In this document: positions 1 to 8,749 of the stretch, piece after piece
Layout of the letters: each line of letters begins with the position of its first letter
How positions within the stretch are numbered: position 1 is the stretch's first letter
Origin: Burkholderia sp.
GTDB lineage: Bacteria; Pseudomonadota; Gammaproteobacteria; Burkholderiales; Burkholderiaceae
DNA length: 11,316 nucleotides
Reading direction: 5' to 3'
Assembly (NCBI GenBank): GCA_028292565.1
Contig: JAQGMD010000308.1
Location: forward strand, 1 to 11,316
Notes under the pieces: model-generated
What the model was told of the DNA's origin: nothing
Seen by the model: only the letters and a program-made list of their open reading frames with translations
Databases searched by the model: none
Program-made: the position numbers and the translations under genes

Positions 1-1
1 G

Positions 2-463
2 CTGTTCAACGCCGGTATCCGTCCTGCGATTAACGCCGGTATTTCGGTGTCGCGCGTCGGTGGCGCTGCCCAGACCAAGGTCATCAAAGGTCTGTCCGGC
101 GGCATCCGTACCGACCTGGCGCAGTACCGTGAGCTGGCTGCGTTCGCGCAGTTCGCATCCGACCTCGACGAAGCAACCCGCAAACAGCTCGACCGCGGTG
201 CACGCGTGATGGAACTGCTGAAGCAGCCGCAATATTCGCCGCTGCCGATTTCGCTGATGGCCGTGTCGTTGTTCGCAGTGAACAAGGGCTATTTCGACAG
301 CATCGACGTCAAGCAAGTGCTGGCATTTGAATCCGGCCTGCACAACTTCATGAAGTCCAGCCACGCCGCCCTGCTCCAGAAGATCGAAGAGACCAAGCAA
401 CTCGACAAAGACGGCGAAGCAGCAATGGCCGCCGCGATTGCTGATTTCAAAAAATCATTCTGA
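2..463 (+). CDS. atpA: ATP synthase F1 subunit alpha, C-terminal part (5' end outside window)
   Basis: The reading frame is open from base 2 and enters the window at [11 protein letters not shown]. This is the conserved alpha-subunit stretch just before the arginine-finger segment Ser-Val-Ser-Arg-Val-Gly-Gly, followed by Ala-Ala-Gln. The remainder is the C-terminal helical domain, ending Asp-Phe-Lys-Lys-Ser-Phe then TGA. The visible 153 residues are about 30% of a normal alpha subunit of roughly 510 residues; the Walker A part lies upstream of the window. In the F1 head alpha alternates with beta and supplies the arginine finger to the catalytic site at the cytoplasmic face of the inner membrane. 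atpG follows after 28 nt. No lesion is visible. An internal ATG at 47 is not the start, because conserved sequence continues upstream of it. Confidence 0.97.
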   Translation: MFNAGIRPAINAGISVSRVGGAAQTKVIKGLSGGIRTDLAQYRELAAFAQFASDLDEATRKQLDRGARVMELLKQPQYSPLPISLMAVSLFAVNKGYFDSIDVKQVLAFESGLHNFMKSSHAALLQKIEETKQLDKDGEAAMAAAIADFKKSF

Positions 464-491
464 GCCGGCCGAGCTAAAGGAGTAATAACTC

Positions 492-2797
<2,306 letters not shown>

Positions 2798-2817
2798 ACC
2801 AGCACATCCCAGGTAAA

Positions 2818-2841
2818 TCATTCCCGCCACCGCGGGGATGA
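2818..2841 (+). repeat. Palindromic hairpin in the atpD-atpC gap, dRS3-like layout
   Basis: Arms 2818-2827 and 2832-2841 pair over 10 bp around a CACC loop, with one U-G pair (2822/2837) and no other mismatch. The core reads ATTCCC, eight bases, GGGGAT. Apart from one base this matches the neisserial dRS3 design ATTCCC-N8-GGGAAT, and such short palindromes are common dispersed repeats in proteobacteria. There is no T-tract, so it is not an intrinsic terminator. In the mRNA it would sit 10 nt before the atpC ribosome binding site and could affect mRNA processing or relative atpC expression. Whether it is a dispersed repeat here needs the rest of the genome. Confidence 0.6.
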
Positions 2842-2851
2842 CGCGCCGGAT

Positions 2852-2855
2852 AGGA
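2852..2855 (+). promoter_or_regulatory. Ribosome binding site that fixes the atpC start
   Basis: AGGA lies 6 nt before the ATG at 2862. The earlier in-frame ATG at 2838 has only a GGGG directly abutting it and lies inside the right arm of the upstream hairpin. It would also add eight residues that are not typical of epsilon subunits. The start at 2862 is therefore preferred. Confidence 0.75.
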
Positions 2856-2861
2856 AACCAC

Positions 2862-3284
2862 ATGGCAAACACTATTCACGTAGACGTCGTCTCCGCCGAA
2901 GAAGAAATCTTCTCCGGTGAGGCCGAGTTCGTCGCGTTGCCGGGTGAAGCGGGTGAGCTGGGCATCTATCCCATGCACACCCCGCTGATCACGCGCATCA
3001 GACCGGGCGCCGTGCGCGTCAAGGTGCCAGGCAAGGCCGAAGAAGAGTTCGTCTTCGTCGCGGGCGGCATCCTTGAAGTGCAGCCGTACGGAGTCACCGT
3101 TCTCGCCGACACTGCGATCCGCGGCCAGGACCTGGACGAAGCGAAAGCGGCTGAAGCGAAAAAGCTGGCTGAAGAAGCTCTGGCCAACAAGGATTCGAAA
3201 ATCGATTACGCAAAAGCACAGGCCGAACTGGCCGCTGCGATTGCGCAATTGCATGCGATCCATAAGTTGCGTCAAAAGCGGTAA
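2862..3284 (+). CDS. atpC: ATP synthase F1 subunit epsilon
   Basis: 140 residues with the chosen start, the normal size for epsilon, the rotor-stalk subunit that links gamma to the c-ring and can inhibit ATP hydrolysis through its C-terminal helices. The N-terminal beta-sandwich (about residues 1-86) carries the family motif [14 protein letters not shown]. The later Gly-Gly-Ile-Leu-Glu-Val-Gln-Pro and Val-Thr-Val-Leu-Ala-Asp are also typical. The C-terminal part is rich in Ala, Glu and Lys and forms the expected helical hairpin, ending Lys-Leu-Arg-Gln-Lys-Arg. The gap from atpD is 64 nt, longer than the other intergenic gaps seen here, because it houses a palindromic hairpin. It is the last gene of the operon and an intrinsic terminator follows 19 nt downstream. 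Confidence 0.97.
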   Translation: MANTIHVDVVSAEEEIFSGEAEFVALPGEAGELGIYPMHTPLITRIRPGAVRVKVPGKAEEEFVFVAGGILEVQPYGVTVLADTAIRGQDLDEAKAAEAKKLAEEALANKDSKIDYAKAQAELAAAIAQLHAIHKLRQKR

Positions 3285-3303
3285 CGCAGGTAAGCAGTAC
3301 AAT

Positions 3304-3329
3304 AAAAGGCAGCTTCGGCTGCCTTTTTT
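3304..3329 (+). terminator. Intrinsic terminator of the atp operon
   Basis: A 10-bp perfect stem (3304-3313 with 3318-3327) is capped by the very stable TTCG tetraloop, and the 3' side runs into six T residues (3324-3329). The core GGCAGC-TTCG-GCTGCC is GC-rich. Placed 20 nt after the atpC stop, it ends the atp transcript. The A-run on the left arm could give weak activity on the other strand, but no gene there needs it. Confidence 0.95.
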
Positions 3330-3349
3330 ACTTCCTGAAGGGGTTTGCG

Positions 3350-3784
3350 ATGAACCACGAGCCACCATCCATTCCAGCCTTGCTCAGTGCCTGCCGCACG
3401 ATAGCCGTCGTCGGCCTATCCCAAAATCCGGACCGGCCTAGCTACGAAGTCGCCCGGTACATGCAGGGGTGCGGCTACCGGATCATCCCGGTAAATCCGA
3501 CGTATGCAGGCACTCGCATTCTGGGCGAGCACTGCTTTTCAACGTTGACGCAAGCGGCCAGGATGGTGTCGGAAGAGGGTGCGAGCATCGACCTGGTGGA
3601 TTGCTTCCGCCGGCCGGAGCACATCCTGCCCATCGTCGAGGAGGCCATACGCATCGCTGCACGTTGCGTATGGATGCAGCTTGGCATTGTCGATGAGGCG
3701 GCTGCGGCCAAGGCGCGTGCGGCCGGATTGGCTGTGGTGATGGACAGGTGCCTGAAGGTCGAGCACTCGCGCTACATGAGCTGA
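3350..3784 (+). CDS. CoA-binding domain protein (YccU-like, CoA_binding_2 family)
   Basis: 144 residues, typical of the small single-domain CoA-binding family that adopts a Rossmann fold like the CoA-binding domain of succinyl-CoA synthetase. Visible marks are the nucleotide-binding beta-alpha turn Ile-Ala-Val-Val-Gly-Leu-Ser (18-24) followed by Asp-Arg-Pro-Ser-Tyr-Glu-Val-Ala, and the second strand Ile-Ile-Pro-Val-Asn-Pro (45-50). They continue with Ile-Asp-Leu-Val-Asp-Cys-Phe-Arg-Arg-Pro-Glu (80-90), Val-Trp-Met-Gln-Leu-Gly-Ile (107-113) and Met-Asp-Arg-Cys-Leu-Lys-Val-Glu-His (131-139). All are family hallmarks. No membrane segment or signal is present, so it is cytoplasmic. The physiological role of this family is not established; CoA or acyl-CoA binding is inferred from fold. 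GAAGGGG (3337-3343) supports the ATG. It follows the atp terminator, so it probably has its own weak promoter or is read through. Confidence 0.9.
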   Translation: MNHEPPSIPALLSACRTIAVVGLSQNPDRPSYEVARYMQGCGYRIIPVNPTYAGTRILGEHCFSTLTQAARMVSEEGASIDLVDCFRRPEHILPIVEEAIRIAARCVWMQLGIVDEAAAAKARAAGLAVVMDRCLKVEHSRYMS

Positions 3785-3827
3785 GCACGCATGGCACGGA
3801 ACATAATTACGCTTCAGGGCTCGACGG

Positions 3828-3833
3828 TATAAC
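3828..3833 (+). promoter_or_regulatory. Possible -10 element ahead of the SGNH hydrolase gene
   Basis: TATAAC matches the sigma-70 -10 consensus at five of six bases and lies 20 nt before the ATG at 3854. No convincing -35 hexamer is visible 16-18 bp upstream, so this is only a weak candidate. It lies in the 69-nt gap between the CoA-binding and hydrolase genes, which otherwise shows nothing recognisable. Confidence 0.25.
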
Positions 3834-3853
3834 AACGACAGGCCCAGGACCCC

Positions 3854-4597
3854 ATGCGCCGCTTTCTCCCCGAACTGGTCGCCGTCCCATTGCTGCCACT
3901 CCTGATCGCACAAGGCAAACGCACCCGCCGCATCACACCGCGCTTGCCGGAGGCCGAAGGCCCACGCAGCGGCATCACTGGCAATAGGGACAGCGCGCCG
4001 GCGCTGACCTTGCTTGCCGTCGGCGAATCGCCGGTCGCCGGCGTCGGCGTCACAACCCATGAAGAAGGCATCACTGGCCAGCTCGCGCAAGCCTTGTCCG
4101 TGCGCCTGAATCGGCCGGTGGCATGGCGCGCTTGCGGCAAAAATGGCGTCACCGTGCGCGAGGCTCTGCTGCAGGTATTGCCGGAGATTCCCCAACAGCC
4201 GGTCGATATTGCGTTCATCGCATTCGGCGTCAATGACACAACCGCGTTCAATTCAGTCGCCCGCTGGCGCGCGGACCTGCGCAAGCTGCTGGCAGAGCTC
4301 GAGCTGCGCTGCGCGCCGCGGCTGGTCCTGTTGTCCGGCGTGCCAGCGCTTGCGCACTTTCCGGCGTTACCGCAGCCGCTACGTTGGGTCATGGGACTGA
4401 AAGCGCAGGCGCTTGACCGGGCAATCCTCGACCTTGCCCTGCCGCTGCCCCGCACCTGCTACGTCCCGTTATCGCTCGACGCCAGTGATCCGCGGATGAT
4501 GGCCTCGGACGGTTATCATCCATCAGCACTCGGCTGCACGGCATGGGCACAGTTGCTGGCCGCGGCCTGCGATCAGAACCTGTTGGCCGCACGCTGA
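3854..4597 (+). CDS. SGNH/GDSL-family hydrolase (esterase/lipase-like), probably membrane-anchored or exported
   Basis: 247 residues with the four SGNH blocks in order. Block I Gly-Glu-Ser at 57-59 carries the nucleophile Ser59 in Leu-Ala-Val-Gly-Glu-Ser-Pro-Val-Ala-Gly-Val-Gly. Block II has a Gly near 95-97, block III Gly-Val-Asn-Asp is at 125-128, and block V Asp-Gly-Tyr-His (219-222) gives catalytic Asp219 and His222. This family hydrolyses esters, thioesters or acyl groups on lipids or sugars; the substrate cannot be inferred. The N-terminus (about residues 8-20) is a short hydrophobic run preceded by two arginines, followed by a basic stretch. It could be a signal-anchor, but it is short and a proline-rich cytoplasmic tail is not excluded. 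The first block has Glu where GDSL names Asp, a tolerated change. CAGGA about 4 nt before the ATG is a modest ribosome binding site. Confidence 0.85.
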   Translation: MRRFLPELVAVPLLPLLIAQGKRTRRITPRLPEAEGPRSGITGNRDSAPALTLLAVGESPVAGVGVTTHEEGITGQLAQALSVRLNRPVAWRACGKNGVTVREALLQVLPEIPQQPVDIAFIAFGVNDTTAFNSVARWRADLRKLLAELELRCAPRLVLLSGVPALAHFPALPQPLRWVMGLKAQALDRAILDLALPLPRTCYVPLSLDASDPRMMASDGYHPSALGCTAWAQLLAAACDQNLLAAR

Positions 4598-4686
4598 ATG
4601 GCACATCTTTGTAGTCGGCCCGAAAGACGCTACGATATCGCAAGCGCATGTGCTACCGTCACGGCCTGTCCGTCGAGATGCAAATT

Positions 4687-4691
4687 GAGGG
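4687..4691 (+). promoter_or_regulatory. Ribosome binding site favouring the start at 4696
   Basis: GAGGG precedes the ATG at 4696 by 4 nt. The two earlier in-frame ATGs (4648 and 4678) have no purine-rich Shine-Dalgarno sequence at a useful distance, and the residues they would add are polar and do not extend the membrane segment. The short spacing keeps this tentative. Confidence 0.5.
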
Positions 4692-4695
4692 CCTT

Positions 4696-5190
4696 ATGAA
4701 TTTCCTTGCCAACCGCGACTTCTGGGAACTCGCCAGTTTTGTCATCACCGTATTCGCATTTCCGTTTGCGATTTTCCTGTTCCTCTATGAACAGCGCAAA
4801 GAGCGCGACTCGGAAGACGAAGAGGCCTACCAGCTATTGCAGGATGCGTATAACGACTTCCTGAAAATCGTCCTCGACAATCCCGACCTGCAATTGCGCA
4901 GCACTACGATGAGCGCCAACACGAGCGACGAGCAGCGTGAACGCATGCTCATCATTTACGAAATGCTGGTCGCGCTGTTCGAGCGCGCGTACATCGTGTC
5001 ATACGAGCCGGACCTGAAAGGGGTCGCATTGAGGCGCTGGAACTCCTGGGATGACTACATGCGCGAGTGGTGCCGCCGCGAAGATTTCTATTACCTGCTG
5101 CCGCAACTGCTCCGCGGCGAAGACCCGGACTTCGCGGCGTACATACGGCGCATCGCAAATGAGGAGCATGGCGTTCAGCTTGTGGGCTAG
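4696..5190 (+). CDS. Small single-pass membrane protein of unknown function
   Basis: 164 residues from the preferred start (180 if the upstream ATG at 4648 is used). I do not recognise a named family, although the sequence has the look of a conserved proteobacterial protein. Residues 10-31 (Phe-Trp-Glu-Leu-Ala-Ser-Phe ... Phe-Leu-Tyr) form one clear transmembrane helix. It is followed by a strongly charged stretch (Glu-Gln-Arg-Lys-Glu-Arg-Asp, 32-38, then an acidic run to 43). The positive charge after the helix suggests that the roughly 130-residue C-terminal domain is cytoplasmic. That domain is predicted mainly helical and rich in aromatic and charged residues, with Trp-Asn-Ser-Trp-Asp-Asp-Tyr-Met-Arg-Glu-Trp-Cys-Arg-Arg-Glu-Asp (115-130) as its most distinctive segment. 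No catalytic motif is evident. The stop codon TAG shares its last base with a large inverted-repeat element. Confidence 0.75.
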   Translation: MNFLANRDFWELASFVITVFAFPFAIFLFLYEQRKERDSEDEEAYQLLQDAYNDFLKIVLDNPDLQLRSTTMSANTSDEQRERMLIIYEMLVALFERAYIVSYEPDLKGVALRRWNSWDDYMREWCRREDFYYLLPQLLRGEDPDFAAYIRRIANEEHGVQLVG

Positions 5191-5342
5191 AGCGGATTGC
5201 CACCGGATTCAAGGGTTGCGTGAGGTCAAAGGCTGGTGAGCGCAAGGCGCGCAACGCCGCGATCGCCTGCCTTTGGCCTCACCCGAAGGGCCGCCCGGCT
5301 TTATCGGGCGGCGCAGCCCTTGAATCCGGTGGCAATCCGCTC
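5190..5342. repeat. 153-bp structured inverted-repeat element (three-way junction), MITE-like or bidirectional terminator
   Basis: The ends 5190-5215 and 5317-5342 are perfect 26-bp inverted repeats. In RNA the stem extends through 5216-5220 with 5312-5316 (one G-U pair), giving about 31 bp. Inside are two further hairpins. One pairs 5221-5233 with 5269-5281 (13 bp, one G-U) and continues through 5235-5243 with 5259-5267, with mismatches, to an apical 5246-5249/5255-5258 stem. The other is an 8-bp GC-rich stem, 5290-5297 with 5305-5312. No open frame of note, no T-tract and no obvious target duplication is present. It fills most of the 192-nt space between two convergent genes. It could be a miniature inverted-repeat element, a palindromic dispersed repeat, or a structure that separates convergent transcripts. 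No second copy is in this window. Confidence 0.85.
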
Positions 5343-5382
5343 CAAGTAGCGTGCGCCACGCACACCATCACTCCGCAGGATC

Positions 5383-6096
5383 CTAAAGCCCCAGATGCTG
5401 CTCCAGCAACTCCGGCTGCGCATGCAGTTCTCCCGAAGTACCGGCAAACGCCACCTTGCCCTTGACGAGGATGACATTACGGTCAGTAACCTGCGTCACA
5501 TGCTTCCAGTTCTTGTCGACGATGACGCTGCTGATACCGCTCTCGCGGATCAACCCGCATATACGCCAGATCTCGCGAGCGATCAGCGGCGCCAATCCTT
5601 CGGTAGCTTCATCCAGGATCAGCACATCCGGGTTGGTCATGAGTGCGCGGCCGATCGTGAGCATCTGCTGCTCGCCGCCGCTCAATTGCTGTCCACCATG
5701 GCCTAGACGCTCCTTCAGGCGCGGGAAAGTTTCGAGTACACGCTCGTAAGTCCATTCACGCTGACCACGCGTGCCGGGACGCGCCGCCATTTTAAGGTTC
5801 TCGACCACGCTGAGGTTACCAAAAATACCGCGCCCCTCCGGCACATATGCCACGCCGAGCTTCGCAATCTCATACGGTGCGCGACCCGTCATCGGCCGGC
5901 CCATGATGTCAACCGTGCCCGACCGAGGTTTCACCAGCCCCATGATGCTTTTGAGCAGAGTGCTTTTCCCCATGCCGTTGCGGCCCATCAGACCGATGGA
6001 TTCGCCGCGCGCGACAGAGAAATCGGCCCCTTGCAGGATATGGCTGGCGCCGTAATAAGTGTTCAGGCCTTTGGCCTCGATCAGCATCTCGGCCAT
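5383..6096 (-). CDS. livF: HAAT-family ABC transporter ATP-binding protein, LivF type
   Basis: 237 residues from the chosen ATG, the standard size for LivF, one of the two ATPases that power hydrophobic amino-acid-type (HAAT) uptake transporters on the cytoplasmic side. Motifs are Walker A Gly-Arg-Asn-Gly-Met-Gly-Lys-Ser (38-45), the Val-Pro-Glu-Gly-Arg segment (85-89) typical of LivF, signature Leu-Ser-Gly-Gly-Glu-Gln-Gln (138-144), and Walker B ending Asp162-Glu163. The switch region is Val-Asp-Lys-Asn (193-196), where Escherichia coli LivF has Val-Glu-Gln-Asn; no H-loop histidine is present in either. A longer frame exists upstream, but the ATG at 6096 lies 1 nt after the livG stop, has GAGGAG (6104-6109) 7 nt away, and begins with the family's usual N-terminus. 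It is the last gene of the operon and converges on the + strand membrane-protein gene. Confidence 0.93.
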   Translation of the reverse strand: MAEMLIEAKGLNTYYGASHILQGADFSVARGESIGLMGRNGMGKSTLLKSIMGLVKPRSGTVDIMGRPMTGRAPYEIAKLGVAYVPEGRGIFGNLSVVENLKMAARPGTRGQREWTYERVLETFPRLKERLGHGGQQLSGGEQQMLTIGRALMTNPDVLILDEATEGLAPLIAREIWRICGLIRESGISSVIVDKNWKHVTQVTDRNVILVKGKVAFAGTSGELHAQPELLEQHLGL

Positions 6097-6097
6097 G

Positions 6098-6851
<754 letters not shown>

Positions 6852-6859
<8 letters not shown>

Positions 6860-7865
6860 GGCCCGACTCCTTCCTTCGCATCACGCGCGCAGCCGCGCCG
6901 AGCAGTCCGCGCGGTGCAAACGTTATGAGCAGCACGATGAATATCCCCATCCACAATTGCCAGTGTTTGCCGGCCCGGAAGGCGCCGATCGCCGGTAAGT
7001 CTTTGAACGTGTGAACCAGCCACTCAAATGCAAACGCACCCGCGATCGCACCGGCGAAATTGCCCATGCCGCCGAGGATCACCATCATGATCGCGTGGGC
7101 ACTCATATGAAAACCGAGCAGCTCGGGATTGATGAAACCGGTGTGCGTCCCCCACAGGTATCCGGCCAGGCCGGCCAGCGCACCCGCCAGCGTGAACGCG
7201 GAGAGCTTGTAGGAAAAGGTGCCGTATCCCATCGCACGCATCCGATGCTCATTCACGCGGATGCCAGCCAGCGCCCGCCCGAACGCGCTCCGCAGGAGGC
7301 GGCGCAGAAAGAAGTACACGGCCACCACGAACGCCAGCGTGAAGTAATAAAGGACCACATGGTTATTCAGATCCAGCAAGCGCACTCCAAACACACTGGT
7401 GTCTGGCCTGAAATTGACGTACAAGCCGTCCGATCCACCCATCGTTTTGCTGTCAAAGAACAGGTAATACATCATTTGCGCAAACGCCAGCGTCACCATG
7501 ATGAAATAGATGCCGCGCGTTCTCACAACAAAAAAGCCGACCACCAACGCTGCCAGTGCGGACGCCAACACTGCTGCCGGCAAGGTCCACCATAAGCTCA
7601 CTGCTTCGTTCTGCGGAGTGATATACGCCAGTGCGTAACCCGCCAGTCCGAAGTACGCCGCATGGCCGAGCGACACCATGCCGGTGACTCCCAGCAGCAG
7701 GTCCAGGCTCATGGCGAAGATCGCGAGGATCATCATCGTCGTGACCAGCTGGATATAAAACTCGCCGCCGAAAAAAGGGAAGGCCGCCAGCGCGAACAGG
7801 CCGGCCAGCAGCACGACCCGCACGCCGCGCGGCAGGACTTCGAGATTTGCTTGAATCTTGCTCAT
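6852..7865 (-). CDS. livM: HAAT-family ABC transporter permease, LivM type
   Basis: 337 residues from ATG at 7865, a typical LivM-like inner-membrane permease with about eight to ten hydrophobic segments. Diagnostic features are Leu-Gly-Val-Thr-Gly-Met-Val-Ser-Leu-Gly-His-Ala-Ala-Tyr-Phe-Gly in the N-terminal third and Gly-Arg-Ala-Leu-Ala-Gly-Ile-Arg-Val-Asn-Glu. That second motif, followed by Arg-Met-Arg-Ala-Met-Gly-Tyr, is the cytoplasmic loop that couples to the ATPases. The glycine-rich Val-Ile-Leu-Gly-Gly-Met-Gly-Asn segment comes later. The frame is open upstream to 8276, but that portion is a shadow of livH; the real start forms an ATGA overlap with the livH stop. The C-terminus overlaps livG by 8 nt. 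With the LivH-type permease it should form the heterodimeric membrane pore. Confidence 0.94.
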
Positions 7866-8725
7866 TGCTTGAACAACCCTTCCGGCTTCCACAGCAGCAC
7901 CGCTGCCATCAACATATAAACCAGCATGCCCGACATCTGGGGCAGCAGCACCTTGCCAAAATTGTCGACCAGGCCGACCAGCAGTGCAGCAATCAATGCA
8001 CCGCGAACGGAGCCGATGCCGCCTATCACCACCACCACAAAGCACATGATCAACACTTCCGCACCCATGTTCGGATAGACGCTCGAGATGGGTACCACAA
8101 TCATGCCCGCCACCGCAGCGAGGCCGACACCCAGCGCAAACACGATCGCGTGGATCAGCTTGATATTGATACCGAGCGACTCGGTCATGTCCCGGTTGAA
8201 TGCGCCGGCGCGAATCTTCATGCCGAGCCGCGTCTTTGAAATCAACAGGTACAGGCCGATGGCGAGCGCGATGCACATGCCCGACATGAACAGCCGGTAC
8301 ACCGGATACGACAGGTTGTCGGTGAGTGGAAGCGACGCGCTCAACATGTCGGGTATCGCCACGTCATGCACGTCGTCGCCCCAGAGGATGGACCGCATTT
8401 CCTCGAAGATGTAGATCAGCCCGAACGTCAGCAGCACCTGGTCGAGGTGAGGGCGGTGGTAGAAGTGGCGAAACAGCGTCCACTCGAGCACCAGCCCTAA
8501 CACCACCGACAGCACGACGCCGCCGATGATGGCCAGGGTGAAGCTGCCGAAAGTGCTGCTCAATGACCAGGCCAGGAAAGCCCCCAGCATGTAGAAACTG
8601 CCATGGGCGAGATTCACCACGCCCATGATGCCGAAGATCAGCGTGAGGCCGGCGGCCAGCATGAACAACAGCAGGCCGTACTGCACGCTGTTGAGCAGCT
8701 GGATAAGAAAGTTTGCGAGATCCAT
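7862..8725 (-). CDS. livH: HAAT-family ABC transporter permease, LivH type
   Basis: 287 residues, the normal LivH length, with around eight hydrophobic helices. The N-terminal Gly-Leu-Thr-Leu-Ile-Phe-Gly-Ile-Met-Gly-Val-Val-Asn-Leu-Ala-His-Gly is the hallmark of LivH permeases. The loop Leu-Gly-Met-Lys-Ile-Arg-Ala-Gly-Ala-Phe-Asn-Arg followed by Leu-Gly-Ile-Asn is the EAA-like coupling region. Val-Ile-Gly-Gly-Ile-Gly-Ser-Val-Arg-Gly-Ala is also conserved. ATG at 8725 is preferred: GGGGA (8730-8734) lies 4 nt upstream, whereas a TTG one codon earlier (8728) leaves almost no spacing. The gene begins 24 nt after the binding-protein stop and its TGA overlaps the livM ATG, so the two permeases are translationally coupled. 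Confidence 0.94.
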   Translation of the reverse strand: MDLANFLIQLLNSVQYGLLLFMLAAGLTLIFGIMGVVNLAHGSFYMLGAFLAWSLSSTFGSFTLAIIGGVVLSVVLGLVLEWTLFRHFYHRPHLDQVLLTFGLIYIFEEMRSILWGDDVHDVAIPDMLSASLPLTDNLSYPVYRLFMSGMCIALAIGLYLLISKTRLGMKIRAGAFNRDMTESLGINIKLIHAIVFALGVGLAAVAGMIVVPISSVYPNMGAEVLIMCFVVVVIGGIGSVRGALIAALLVGLVDNFGKVLLPQMSGMLVYMLMAAVLLWKPEGLFKQ

Positions 8726-8749
8726 CAATTCCCCGAGGGCAGTACCTTG

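Noticed and set aside
2838..2861. Upstream atpC start at 2838
   Set aside because: It has no spaced Shine-Dalgarno sequence, sits in a hairpin arm, and adds residues not typical of epsilon.
5180..5352. Target-site duplication flanking the inverted-repeat element
   Set aside because: Bases directly outside the arms (CTA on the left, CAA on the right) do not form a direct repeat, so recent transposition cannot be claimed.
5349..5363. Small hairpin before the livF stop as a terminator
   Set aside because: A 5-bp stem with a 3-base loop and no T-tract in either direction is too weak to call.
7866..8276. N-terminal extension of the LivM-type permease frame
   Set aside because: The added residues are a frame-shifted shadow of livH. 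The ATG at 7865 gives the ATGA overlap and a normal LivM length.
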